Positions 1-8,575 of a stretch of DNA of 23,506 nucleotides are shown here, one piece after another (position 1 is the stretch's first letter; the number at the start of each line of letters is the position of its first letter). The DNA is taken from NCBI GenBank assembly GCA_964200075.2, contig CAXNAA020000259.1, forward strand, positions 1 to 23,506. Reading direction: 5' to 3'. A program made the position numbers and the translations under genes. The notes below the pieces were generated by a model. It had not been told where the DNA came from. It searched no databases and saw only the letters and a list, made by a program, of their open reading frames with translations. This DNA comes from Sphacelaria rigidula (lineage: Eukaryota; Phaeophyceae; Sphacelariales).

Positions 1-1044
1 GCTGTCTTTTCAGCCGATGGACAAAGTGCTCCCAGCGGGGGGGCGACGTTGCCACCAGAACCGGTCGCTTCTACTGGTGGCGTGCAGCGGACCATGTCAT
101 TGCACTCGTTCCCGGGTTCGAACTCCGCGGCGGTGCCAGCATGGAGATCGCTCAAACCGGATGAGGTGTCAGGTTTTCAATCTGAGGGTCTGCGAGTAGA
201 TAGCAAGGAAAGGAAATGTCTTGCCGACTTGTCTGTCCCGAGTGCAGGGGGAAAGGGTGTTTGTCCGGTCACGGCTATTTGAGATTCAGAATCTGGACTC
301 ACGACCATGTCAGCTGGTGTGACGGCGAAATTGCAAGCCATGGTTCCAGTTGTCCAAGTGGTGAGATCGATGGTTGGTAAACAGCTGGTGACACTGGCTA
401 ACAGCAATGTTGAGCGCGTGAAGCAAAAAACTTGCCTTGTCCGGATCGCTTTACACACCAGCTTGGGGCCGGTTATGCTGATCCCATGTTCATATGCGGT
501 CATGTCGGGTACAGATGATGTGATGATCATCATGGGGAGCCCTAAGCTGGAGGCGCTGGGCATTGACGTGTACAGTAGCTTAGTTGCCTGTGCACGTGCA
601 GGAAACACTTGGGTGCGAGGTGTAAACACGGCTGATTTTACGGACTGTCGGTGTGTCAGTACCACGGTTGACGCTTTACAGTAACCAGGAGGTCGGACGG
701 AGCCCGTTTATTCCTCAGTCGAGTGGTTGTTGTCGAGAAGTCCGGCGATGAGTATATCCTCGGAACAAGAGCTTGCTGAGTTTGATATTGCGCCGGAGGA
801 GGCGGTACAAGCCGCTGCGGGTAACGGCACATCGGATAGCGACGTGAGCCAAATTCGTGAGCCTGTGCGGAACAGAGCGAGCATTTTCCGGCGGGTGCTG
901 CATAGTTATCCGCCTGCTCGCGTCGAGCCCTGGAAGGTGAAATTCAAACCTGCTGCTGTGGAGGCAAAGGCTCGGCCGAGGGCGTTCTTTCCGGTCAGGA
1001 TGGCGTGGTTGCGCTCGGGCTCGTGTACTGCAGTTTGCAGGTAG
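1..1044 (+). pseudogene. Ty3/gypsy Gag tail, aspartic protease and RT-linker remnant (copy 1)
   Basis: One reading frame runs from base 1 to 1044, broken by TGA at 280-282 and TAA at 682-684. Before the TGA it reads as the C-terminal tail of Gag, ending CLADLSVPSAGGKGVCPVTAI. After it comes the retropepsin domain, which in LTR elements cuts the Gag-Pol polyprotein. The catalytic triplet is damaged: DSESG here against DSGSG in the copies at 5119-5530 and 15752-17340. The conserved segment MIIMGSPKLEALGIDVYSS is present. After the TAA the frame continues as the linker that precedes reverse transcriptase (SSEQELAEFDIAPEEAVQAA, then PPARVEPWKVKFKP). Gag upstream is cut off by the window edge. The two stops plus the lost glycine make this a dead copy. 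Confidence 0.85.
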
Positions 1045-1610
1045 AGTGGGCAAAAGCGGCGATTGCAACGCCCGAGAAGTCCTGTTTTCGCTGGATGAGT
1101 GCATGCAAGGCAGAGGAGGGAGTTTTCCGTCACCACAAGGAGGTGGTGCATGGTGTTCACCGAGGGAAGGTTTTTCATTTCAACTTCCTCAGTGTTGGCG
1201 AGGGTAGTCCCCTGGGAGATAATGGCTTGGGCAAAGGTGATCAGTTCAAGTACATATTGATAGGATGGATGACCCGGACGACTACGTGCGGTTGGAGCCC
1301 GCGGAGTCTTGTACGGCGGCAACGACGGTGAAGCATTGTTAACATGGTACAAAACGCTGGGGCCGCAGGAGGGATGGGTCAGCGATACGGTATCGCAATA
1401 TGAGAATCGTGTGGTGAGAGTGCTCAAGAAGGTGCTGATGGATCGCAGATTCGTGGTGGCCAACTCGCAGTTGTCACATCGTGAATGTGAGTGCATGGTG
1501 CGTGACATTGTTCGTACCTTGAAGGTCATAGTGCAGAGATGAAGACACGATGCCAACGCCTGGGTGGGTTTGGTACCTGCCGTGCAGTGGGCATTGCATA
1601 CTGGTTATCG
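1005..1610 (+). pseudogene. Reverse transcriptase scrap fused to integrase, Ty3/gypsy copy 1
   Basis: A frameshift near 1005-1025 moves the reading into another frame, where GLVYCSLQVEWAKAAIATPEK resembles the first part of a gypsy reverse transcriptase. The RT palm and RNase H are absent. At about 1110 the reading becomes integrase (VVHGVHRGKVFHFNFLSVG, then PLGDNGLGKGDQFKYILI). Another shift near 1290-1310 leads into TWYKTLGPQEGWVSDTVS and NSQLSHRECECMVRDIVR, and after a TGA at 1540-1542 into WVGLVPAVQWALHTGYR. Of the DDE triad the first Asp is Asn (HFNF where related copies are expected to have HFDF). The second Asp (WVSD) and the Glu (CE) are retained, with 34 residues between them. It is non-functional, with an internal deletion of most of pol. 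Confidence 0.75.
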
Positions 1611-1866
1611 GGACAGCTGTGAGAGCTGTAGCTGCATCAATGATGCGGGTAGCGACTGTTGGAGTGGAAATGCCGCTCTACGGTGTGGACGAGGTTGTAG
1701 CTGTAGAACTGCTGTTTCTCAGGAGGAGCGCAGGACAATTGTAAGGCAGGCATTGCCTGAGGTGCTCGATGTTGCGGTGAACGCCGGGTTGGGTGATGTT
1801 GAGGAGCAAGTACTAGCGGAATTGCTTGCTGAGAATGCGGGAGCACATTGTGACTTGTATACCTGA
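1611..1866 (+). pseudogene. ORF-X C-terminal module, copy 1 (unrecognised)
   Basis: Immediately after the integrase remnant, similarity switches to a module seen again at 2790-3000 and 7750-7955. This copy stays open to its stop and ends ALPEVLDVAVNAGLGDVEEQ, then VLAELLAENAGAHCDLYT. That gives the best view of the C-terminus of ORF-X: an Ala/Leu/Glu-rich helical stretch. No known domain is recognised. Joining to integrase in the middle of the conserved AVQWALHTGYR region implies a deletion or recombination at about 1610. Confidence 0.5.
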
Positions 1867-2435
1867 ATCGTTTTGTGGACGATTGTAGGTGGTGGTGATG
1901 TGGTTCCTGGACTTGTCTGTAGTGTTACGCTGGTTGGCACGCATGATACACGGTGGTTTCTGGAAAGAAGCTGCTGAGAGAAATATGAGCATGCAGGTGT
2001 GACTGATGTGCATGGTCTCTGATGAAGAGTCAGAGTGACGCAGTTTCCAATACACGGCTGTGTGCTGAATGAAATAAAGCTCATATATCATTTTTCGCGC
2101 AAAAACTGAAATAATGCTTGTGCGGTTTGCAGAAACTGCCTGTAGGAGATGGTGATTGCTGCTGCTGGCGTGAGAATGAGCGGAAACTACGAGATGCGTA
2201 GGCTCGTATGTGAACAAGTATAACGTGAGTATTTCCAGAGGTTGACGGTAAAAAAAATCGTACGCGAATACAGTGATCTTTTACTGTGGTACATCTTTAA
2301 GTGTTTGGATAGGCGCATACATGGTGCTTCGCATCTGCAAAACGGATAATGTGGATGGTGTGCCTATTTTTCTGAAAGAAGTACCGCCTATTTAAACTCG
2401 CTTTCTACTTCGAGTAGTCCGGAGTTTTGGGGGTG
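1867..2435 (+). repeat. Partial copy of the ORF-X 3' region
   Basis: No gene is seen here. Parts align with 3100-3560 and, inverted, with 21260-21760. Shared phrases include TGGTTGGCA-rich sequence near 1930, the GCGCAGGAACA-like segment near 2095, and GTGCGGTTTGCA near 2121. It is more diverged than the other two copies and seems to lack the distal part found at 3560-4509. Just before 2436 the LTR-start core GGGGGTGCTGTA appears (about 2429-2440). Confidence 0.5.
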
Positions 2436-2715
2436 CTGTAGAGAGTACGTCACCTCCAGTGCACGTACGTGCAGGTTCATGATGATATACAAGTGGAGCA
2501 ATCTGCTGTAGGCGTTTTTTATTGGTTGACGGACTTGCGGGTCTGATCGGCAGACTATGTGGATTCGAACATCATATGCTTCACGCATGTGGTTACTTCC
2601 GATAACGAAGGCTGTGTGTTTATGAATAACAACTGTCTTGAAGTCTCCAGGCCCTAGTGAGGGAGGAAGCCCTTGGAGCAATCTTGTGACCTTGTTCTGA
2701 GTCCAGGAGGGCTCT
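2436..2715 (+). repeat. LTR, subfamily B (plus orientation)
   Basis: This 280-bp block is repeated in inverted orientation at 7002-7278, from TGTAGAGAGTACGTC to CCAGGAGGGCTCT. It directly follows the core TTTTGGGGGTGCTGTAG that also opens the A and C LTRs in this window. In the inverted copy it lies at the 5' side of a Gag gene in the expected orientation, which supports LTR identity. Exact ends are unclear, and no target duplication was found. Alternative: an internal repeat shared by two elements. Confidence 0.6.
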
Positions 2716-2739
2716 TTAGCTCCCAAGGGTGCGAGCTGT

Positions 2740-3060
2740 AGCTGGACTCATGGCGCGAGGAGCGAGTGTTCGAGTGGAAACGCTGCTCTAGGCTGTGCAT
2801 GGGGTCATGATTCGCTCTACGCTGTGCCCGGGGTCGTGGTCCGAGTCCTGCTATTTTTCAGGAGCGGGATGGAGGACTACAAAGAAGGCATTACCTGAGG
2901 TTCCTGCAGTTGTGGTGAGCGCCGCGTTGGGTGCTAATGTTGAGGAGCAAGTGCTGAGGTGATTGAGCGCTTGTTGAGAATGAGGAAACACGTTATGACT
3001 GGTATCCGCGAGTCGTTTTGAGAGTGATTGCAGCTTGTTTTCATGTGGTTTGTGATCATG
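2740..3060 (+). pseudogene. ORF-X C-terminal module, copy 2 (degenerate)
   Basis: This segment aligns with 1640-1866 and 7750-7955: CTGCTCTAGGCTGTGC, CTACGCTGTGCCCGGGG, GAGCGGGATGGAGGACTACA, then TGTTGAGGAGCAAGTGCTGA. The reading corresponding to LPEVPAVVVSAALGANVEEQ is recognisable, but stops and frameshifts follow at once. A short internal duplication of the CTACGCTGTGC phrase occurs at about 2786-2828. No function can be assigned. Confidence 0.5.
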
Positions 3061-4509
3061 TTTGCGCATGAAATATTGTTGTCGAGCGAGCATGATCGTA
3101 TTGCGTGTGCAGGGTAAAACTATGGCGTACACGTGGGTTTTTGGCATGTGTGTGTTGTGCTGATCTGGTTGGCATGGACGATGCATGGCATTGCATGTGC
3201 TGAGTGAGATATTGGCATGCATGTACGGATTTTCATATGCTGAGTCGAATTTTGGCAGGCATGTGGGAATTTTTGCTCGGATGGTACTGATATGAATTGA
3301 ATCCGGTGACGACCTAGGGTGGAGCAGTTTTCAATATACTGCTGCATGCTGAATGCAGAGAAGCTCGTATAATCTTGTTCGCGCAGGAACACAGTCGAAT
3401 CGTATTAGTGCGGTTTGCACCCACTGGCTGGAGGAGATATAGATGGCTGCTGTTAGCGTGAAAATCAGCTGAAAGATACGTATTGCGTAGACTTGTCGTA
3501 TGTAAGCGGGTATGACGCGAGTGCTTCCGGTGGCTGAAGAGAAAGACAATATGCGCGCATGCATCAATGATCTTTGACCGTGGCATGCTTTTGTACGGAT
3601 TGTCACGTGTTTGAACGAGCACGTGGTTGATTTTCCGTTCATGTCAGAAGGAGCATGTGGATGATGCGTCCATTTGTTCGAAGAACTGGTGTAGGTGGAC
3701 TGCAAGCGTGTCGAGGAATTCAGTATTTCTACATTTTGGCTGATGCACGGATGGGATATGACGGTCCAAGATCCAAATGAGATATAGAAATATCTGGGAT
3801 TTGCTCGAACACAAGAGTTCGAAAACGAGATCATGAGAGGTGATCGATGATGGCCGAGGTCGAGGTGCGTTCGACGTCGTTGGATTAGTATGCATGACTT
3901 GAATAGCGGTTTGAGCCATGGCTTTCCTTTGATTGTCATCATGAAATGATTTCACGTTGAAGCATTGAAGCTTTGACGGCGGGGAGGCATGCGATGCATA
4001 CGTTGCTTACGGTGTCGCAGAAGCAAGCAAGAGGCTAGGTGCGTTTTAGAGGTGTTGGGTGCTTATTTCCTTCTAGCGTGAGGATGATGTATCATTTGGC
4101 TGTTGTACTCCGTTGCGCAGGTGTTGAACGTACAAAGAGTGCATATTGTATGTTAAGAAGTACCTTGTCTCGGATGAGAGGGACCATGAGTCACGAATGC
4201 TCTGGTATTCGACGCTCGCTGACATTTCCGGGTTCATGGCGATGAAGAGTCAAGAGACTTGTTTTGGGCGAAGATTTGAGAATTTGGCGCTAGCTATCGC
4301 TGTATAACTCCAAGTGGTGCAAGTAGCGTGATTACATGTTCATGATGGACGATATTTTCTTAGGATCTCTTGCGAGTTGACGAAAGTAGAGCAAGCTTGT
4401 ATGGAGCTGTTATCGACAGCAGCGGAAGAGATTGCTAATCTTTTCGGTAAGCGGGGGTACTATCAGGTACGAATGATGTCTGAGTTTGTCCAGCTCTGAT
4501 GTAACTACT
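3061..4509 (+). repeat. Long 3' region upstream of A-type LTR, plus copy
   Basis: This 1.45-kb block is repeated inverted at 20253-21760 and ends directly at the A-type LTR in both places. Examples of matching sequence are CAGGGTAAAACTATGGCGTA near 3110 against the reverse of 21732-21752, and ATGATGTCTGAGTTTGT near 4472 against the reverse of about 20275-20290. Sense frames are full of stops. An antisense frame at 3331-3942 is long and is also open in the other copy. I cannot name a coding function. It is probably decayed 3' sequence of the element that carries ORF-X. Confidence 0.65.
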
Positions 4510-4622
4510 TGTTGGTAGTAGAAAGCTTTGGGGGTGCTGTAGATTCTAGCCACCATTGTTGCCTAAGGTAAGGGACATTGTGTACGTGGAGTGACCGGTC
4601 TGATTGCCGGACTCTGTGATGA
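4510..4622 (+). repeat. LTR, subfamily A, 5' part only (plus orientation)
   Basis: It begins TGTTGGTAGTAGAAAGC and continues with the core TTTGGGGGTGCTGTAGA. It matches the start of the A-type LTR at 20252-19968 and the body of the one at 8302-8048. At about 4622, after GACTCTGTGATG, the similarity stops and minus-strand Gag sequence begins. Roughly 170 bp of the LTR is therefore missing. Confidence 0.65.
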
Positions 4623-4945
4623 TACCTCCCCCGGTTTGAGCGATCTCCACGACGACATCGCCTCTGATTTCGAACCCGGGAACAAATGCAATGACATGGT
4701 CCATCGGCCGGTCCTGGTGGCAACGTCACCCCACCGCTAAGAGAACTTTGTCCATCGGCTGAAAAGACAGCCCTTGTGGGCGCAGGGTTCGTGCCCCCTC
4801 CGCGAGGCACCTGCCCAGGGCCCTGCGACAGCTGCTGCTGTTGTTGCTGCGTGTCGCCAGCCTTCGACTCCCCACCTGTAGTATGTTGTGGAGCAGCAGC
4901 TTGGCTCTGTTGCTTACAATCCTTCACGAAGTCGCTCTGTTCCGT
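4623..4945 (-). pseudogene. Gag C-terminal fragment joined to RT linker
   Basis: Read on the minus strand this starts inside the Gag zinc knuckle (DCKQQSQAAAPQHTTGG) and continues through the glutamine run QQQQQQLSQGPGQVPRGGG to LPPGP. It then drifts out of frame and meets the truncated LTR at about 4622. Its upstream end at about 4940 is not preceded by Gag. It is preceded by the RT linker of the neighbouring copy, so it was attached by recombination. Gag is the nucleocapsid/capsid precursor of LTR elements; only the low-complexity tail is present. Confidence 0.75.
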
Positions 4946-5530
4946 ACAGACTCACGAATTTGGCTCACGTCGCTCTCCGATATGCGCTTATCCGTGGCGG
5001 CTTGTACCGCCTCCTCCGGCGCAACAGCAAGCTCTTGTTCCGAGGATATACTCATCGCCGGACTTCTCGACAACAACCACTCGACTGAGGAATAAACGGG
5101 CTCCGTCCGACCTCCTGGTTACTGTAGAGCGTCAACCGTGGTACTGACACGCCGACAGTTCGTAAAATCAGCCGTGTTTACACCTCGCACCCAAGTGTTT
5201 CTTACACGTGCACAGGCAACTAAGCTACTGTACACATCAACGCCCAGCGCCTCCAGCTTAGGGCTCCCCATGATGATCATCACATCATCTGTACGCGGCA
5301 TGACCGCATATGAACATGGGATCAGCATAACCGGTCCCCAGCTGGTGTGTAAAGCGGTTCGGACAGGGCAAGTTTTTTGCTTCACGCGCTCAACATTGCC
5401 GTTAGCCAGTGTCACCAGCTGTTCATCAACCATCGGTGTGATCACTCGAACATCTGGAACCATAGCTTGTAGTTTCGCCGCCACACCCACTGACATGGTC
5501 GTGAGTCCAGATCCTGAATCTCAAATAGCC
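4946..5530 (-). pseudogene. Retropepsin and RT linker (copy 2)
   Basis: Read from 5530 down, the frame gives PVTAI, a TGA, then the intact catalytic motif DSGSGLTTMSVGVAAKLQAM. The domain continues through MIIMGSPKLEALGVDVYSS to VDALQ and a TAA at the same place as in copy 1. The RT linker follows (SSEQELA, APEEAVQAA) and ends abruptly at RNRA near 4945. Unlike copy 1 the DSG triplet is intact, so the shared TGA and TAA predate the separation of the two copies. The motif AGATGATGTGATGATC is the uninterrupted equivalent of the site hit by the large insertion at 8353-15751. Confidence 0.85.
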
Positions 5531-6900
5531 GTGACCGGACAAACACCCTTTCCCCCTGCACTCGGGACAGACAAGTCGGCAAGACATTACCTTTCCTTGC
5601 TATCTACTCGCAGACCCTCAGATTGAAAACCTGACACCTCATCCGGTTTGAGCGATCTCCATGCTGGCACCGCCTCGGAGTTCGAACCCGGGAACGAGTG
5701 CAATGACATGGTCCGCTGCACGCCACCAGTAGAAGCGACCGGTTCTGGTGGCAACGTCGCCCCCCCGCTGGGAGCACTTTGTCCATCGGCTGAAAAGACA
5801 GCCCTTGAGGGGCGGGACTCGTGCCCCCTCCGCGAGGCACCTGTACAGGGCCCTGCGACAGCTGCTGTTGTTGTTGCTGCTTGTCGCCGGCCTTCGACTC
5901 CCCACCTGTAGTATGTTGTGGAGCAGCAGCTTGGCTTTGCTGCTTACAATCCTTCACGAAGTTGCCCTTGTCTCCACATGAGAAACAACCTGCATAGCTT
6001 GGGCCTGGTTTGCGGGTTTTCCCGGAACTGGTATTCCCATTTCCACTGCTCGTCGTTTTCCCACCATTTGGTTGGCGCTTGCTTTCGGAAGTCCCGTTGC
6101 CACTCCTTTGTTTCACCTGCGGCTGCCGACGGCGCTGCTTTTCCGCTGCTTCCACCGTCTTCCATGCCTCCGCTGCTTCCCGAGTCGTGTTATACACAAG
6201 CCCAGGGTCCTCCTTCCACCCCCCCTTCATGTGCAACATGTTGAGGACTTTGGTTTTGAATTCGGGGGGGGATCAGTCCATTCAACATTTCACGCGTTAT
6301 AATTTGAGCGGGTCCTGGTTTGAAAAACTGCATCACCGCGGAACGCACGCTCAGCGGTAGTGTTCTCCGCAAAAAATCCCTCCAGGGCACCTCACTGCCC
6401 TTCTACTCTTCCCATTGCAATCTGCTCGTTGCGGGTAGCCAACACTTTCCGCACACCAGCGGCAGCAACCGAAGGATCAATCTCTTCATCCTCCCAATAT
6501 CTCGCATGTCGGCCTAGTGCCTCCTTGAGATCATCTTCGTCAAGCACGGATCCGTCAAAAATCGTACGTGACAGACACGCACGAATGTGCTTCGGCCCCA
6601 GTTCACTAACAGTCAATAAGACGGCCTGCATGCTACGTCCCTTGCTGTTCATTTTGACCGCCTCTTCCTACTCGACGTATTTCTGATAAAAACGTCGGGA
6701 CGAATTTTCGCTGAAATATCGTCCGTAATCTGGGACTTTCAGCGATCCTGTAGGCATAAGCTCAGTAAACTTAAACTTCACCTCTTCGCCTGCATCGCTA
6801 TCACCCACTTTCTTGCGCGTTGCCACAGCTGCACGCAACAGTTCCAGCCAACCTAGCCGTCTCTCTGCTGTCAGCGAGCTCCCTCACTTGACAGAGTGCA
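5531..6900 (-). pseudogene. Gag (copy 2)
   Basis: The reading starts near 6900 in frames interrupted by stops (a piece reads SDAGEEVKFKFTELM). It is clear from 6652 (MNSKGRSMQAVLLTVSELGP, then AMGRVEGQ) and continues as GPAQIITREMLNGLIPP, MLHMKGGWKEDPGLVY and REAAEAWKTVEAAEK. The zinc knuckle reads CFSCGDKGNFVKDC, with Asn in place of the metal-binding His seen in the copy at 15752-17340. Loss of one T after the C8 run (bases 6264-6271) causes a frameshift, and another shift occurs near 5805. Gag would form the particle and bind RNA; this copy cannot. Confidence 0.8.
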
Positions 6901-7001
6901 CACTCCTGTGTACGAAGTCTGATATAATTTCTCAGCAGCTGCCCACAGCTGATTAACCTCTTCCAGAAACTAGCGGGTTCCTCTCAATAAACGTTTATTA
7001 T
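6901..7001 (-). other. 5' leader of Gag copy 2
   Basis: On the minus strand this is the sequence between the B-type LTR and the first recognisable Gag residues. It includes AATAAACGTTTATTGAGAGG right after the LTR and GTACACAGGAGTGTGCACTC further on. The second phrase has a counterpart after the C-type LTR, near 17400. No convincing tRNA primer-binding site (a TGG-led 18-mer) was identified. Confidence 0.4.
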
Positions 7002-7278
7002 AGAGCCCTCCTGGACTCAGAACAAGGTCACAAGATTGCTCCAAGGGCTTTCTCCCTCACTAGGGCCTGGAGACTTCAAGACAGTTGTTATTCATAAACA
7101 CACAGCCTTTGTTATCGGAAGTAACCACATGCGTGAAGCATGCGATGTTCAAACCCACGTAGTCTGCCGATCAGACCCACAAGTCCGTCATCCAATAGAA
7201 AACGCCTACGGCAGATTGCTCCACTTGTATATCATCATGAACCTGCACGTACGTGTACTGGAGGTGGACTACTCTACA
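7002..7278 (-). repeat. LTR, subfamily B (minus orientation)
   Basis: Inverted copy of 2436-2715. It lies upstream of Gag copy 2 in Gag orientation and so fits as its 5' LTR. The first part of the LTR (the GGGGGTGCTGTA core) is missing; at about 7278 the sequence passes into the ORF-X copy beginning near 7296. Confidence 0.65.
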
Positions 7279-7295
7279 TTTGTTGACATGGTGCA

Positions 7296-7955
7296 AAGCG
7301 CCTTGTATAATCGAAACAATAGGGGCGTGTGACCCGCGTGAAGCGGGTACGCAAAGCGAGCCGCGAGCTCGTTATGCTGTTCGCGATCACAATTCTGACG
7401 GCGACAACGAGCGTCGCGTGGGGCTGGGGTTGTCGTGTGCATTGCTGTATGCATGGACAGGTTTGGCGTATTTGGCGGCGTCTTTGCCGCTGTACGGTCA
7501 GTCAGCTGCTGGAGGAGGATGGCGTGATGCCATCGGGAGGTGTTGCTGTGCGGGGCTGTATGGATGTTCCCGTTCTGCCTCTTGTTTCCTCTAAAAAAGC
7601 GACCGAAGAACGAGCGTTCATGAATGCGCAAGTATCTGTGGAGGCGGAGGATCTGTCGCATTGGTTTGGCGGTGCGAATATATCTTTGAGAGGCGTGTTG
7701 AGCTACCACATGGGGCTACCAGGTGTAGCTACACTGAAGGTACAAGGAGGGAGTGTCCGAGAGGAAAGGCTGCTCTACGCTGTGCCCGGGGTTGTGGTTC
7801 GGCTGCTGCTGTTTCTCAGGAGCGGGATGGAGGGCTACAAAGAAGGTATTACCTGAGGTTCTTGCTGTTCTGGTGAGCGCCGCGTTGGGTGCTGATGTTG
7901 AGGAGCAAGTGCTGAGGTGATTGAGTGCTTGTTGAGAATGAGGAAACACATTGGG
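7296..7955 (+). pseudogene. ORF-X, copy 3 (unrecognised; membrane-segment region and C-terminal module)
   Basis: 7296-7690 is an inverted relative of 22175-21775. In one frame (about 7253-7594) it reads CDPREAGTQSEPRARYAV, then LLYAWTGLAYLAASLPLYGQ, a hydrophobic segment. In the next frame it reads LEEDGVMPSGGVAVRGCMDV, VSSKKATEE and WFGGANIS. One shift near 7500 separates them. From about 7700 it continues in that second frame (LLYAVPGVVVRLLLFLRSGM) into the module also found at 1640-1866. This copy therefore links the two halves of ORF-X. No family is recognised. An alternative frame from 7329 (VTRVKRVRKASRELVML, then a hydrophobic stretch) is also open. Confidence 0.5.
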
Positions 7956-8047
7956 TAGACTGATGAGGTCTGCAGACTTCCCTATCTTGAAGTGTCAGCT
8001 GCTTTTCAGCGGATCTACCGCCATCAGCGGACTTAATGAACGTTCGT

Positions 8048-8302
8048 TGTAGGCTTCTGTCACTCAAGATCAGATTGTCATGTGAATCCCTCCCATCACG
8101 GGCACATGGACTTCAGCACCTTTAGTTATTCATTATTAACCCTCAGCATAGTACAGGAGAACAGGACCATAGCCTCTCTCCACCAGAGTGGCAAAATCAA
8201 GCCTACTTGTCATGGAGGTCACCATCACAGAGTCCGGCAATCAGATCCGCAACTTCACCTACAAATGTCCCTAGGTAACAATGGTGGCCAGAGTCTTTGA
8301 CA
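8048..8302 (-). repeat. LTR, subfamily A (minus orientation, 5' end missing)
   Basis: It matches 19968-20252 in the same orientation: CTTCTGTCACTCAAGATC near 8055, CATAGCCTCTCTCCACCAGAG near 8170 and CACAGAGTCCGGC near 8225. Its outer end is CTACA on the minus strand, like the C-type LTR. The first 30 or so bases (TGTTGG to GCTGT) are missing. In their place a protease stub is fused at about 8302. Downstream on the minus strand (7956-8047) is leader-like sequence containing AACGTTCATTAAG. Confidence 0.65.
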
Positions 8303-8352
8303 CGACAATGCCCAGCGACTCCAGCGTAAGGCTTCGAATGATTAGCACATAT
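8303..8352 (-). pseudogene. Protease stub, downstream half of the interrupted gene
   Basis: Read on the minus strand these 50 bases give VLIIRSLTLESLGIV, the diverged counterpart of VMIIMGSPKLEALGIDV in the other protease copies. They lie between the TIR element (ending at 8353) and an A-type LTR. The upstream half of the same gene begins at 15752, so the two were continuous before the 7.4-kb insertion. The join to the LTR, with a few bases of shared sequence around AGACTCT, shows that RT, RNase H and integrase had been deleted from this element. Confidence 0.7.
8345..8352. repeat. Left target-site duplication (imperfect)
   Basis: GCACATAT next to the left TIR corresponds to TCACATCAT at 15752-15760, with one substitution and one missing C. 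The unoccupied paralogous site in protease copy 2 reads TCACATCAT at 5280-5288. Confidence 0.6.
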
Positions 8353-8575
8353 CAGTGTGAACTAGAAGTGTAGGATGAACGATATCTGTAGAATGGGATT
8401 GGAAAAATGATGACCAAAAAATCGACAAAAACATTTCCGATCGAGACTGTATGCAGTCCCTGATCATTGATGTATGCAGGTGACGCGGCTCGCGTGAGGA
8501 GCTTCTAGGTCGATTACTCATCATAACAAACGTCAATGTTACCAGATTGAAGAAGCCCCTTGGGATATTTCCATA
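8353..8575 (+). repeat. Left terminal inverted repeat
   Basis: 223 bp, pairing with 15529-15751 on the other strand. Similarity ends inward at ATATTTCCATA. The differences between the arms are mainly transitions. Confidence 0.85.

Noticed and set aside
906-1556. 216-codon minus-strand ORF
   Set aside because: It is antisense to recognisable RT and integrase sequence; its peptide has no features.
1-7278. One large palindrome formed by the inverted protease and LTR copies
   Set aside because: The symmetry axes differ (about 2.9 kb for the protease pair, about 4.9 kb for the B-LTR pair), so these are separate inverted copies rather than one fold-back.
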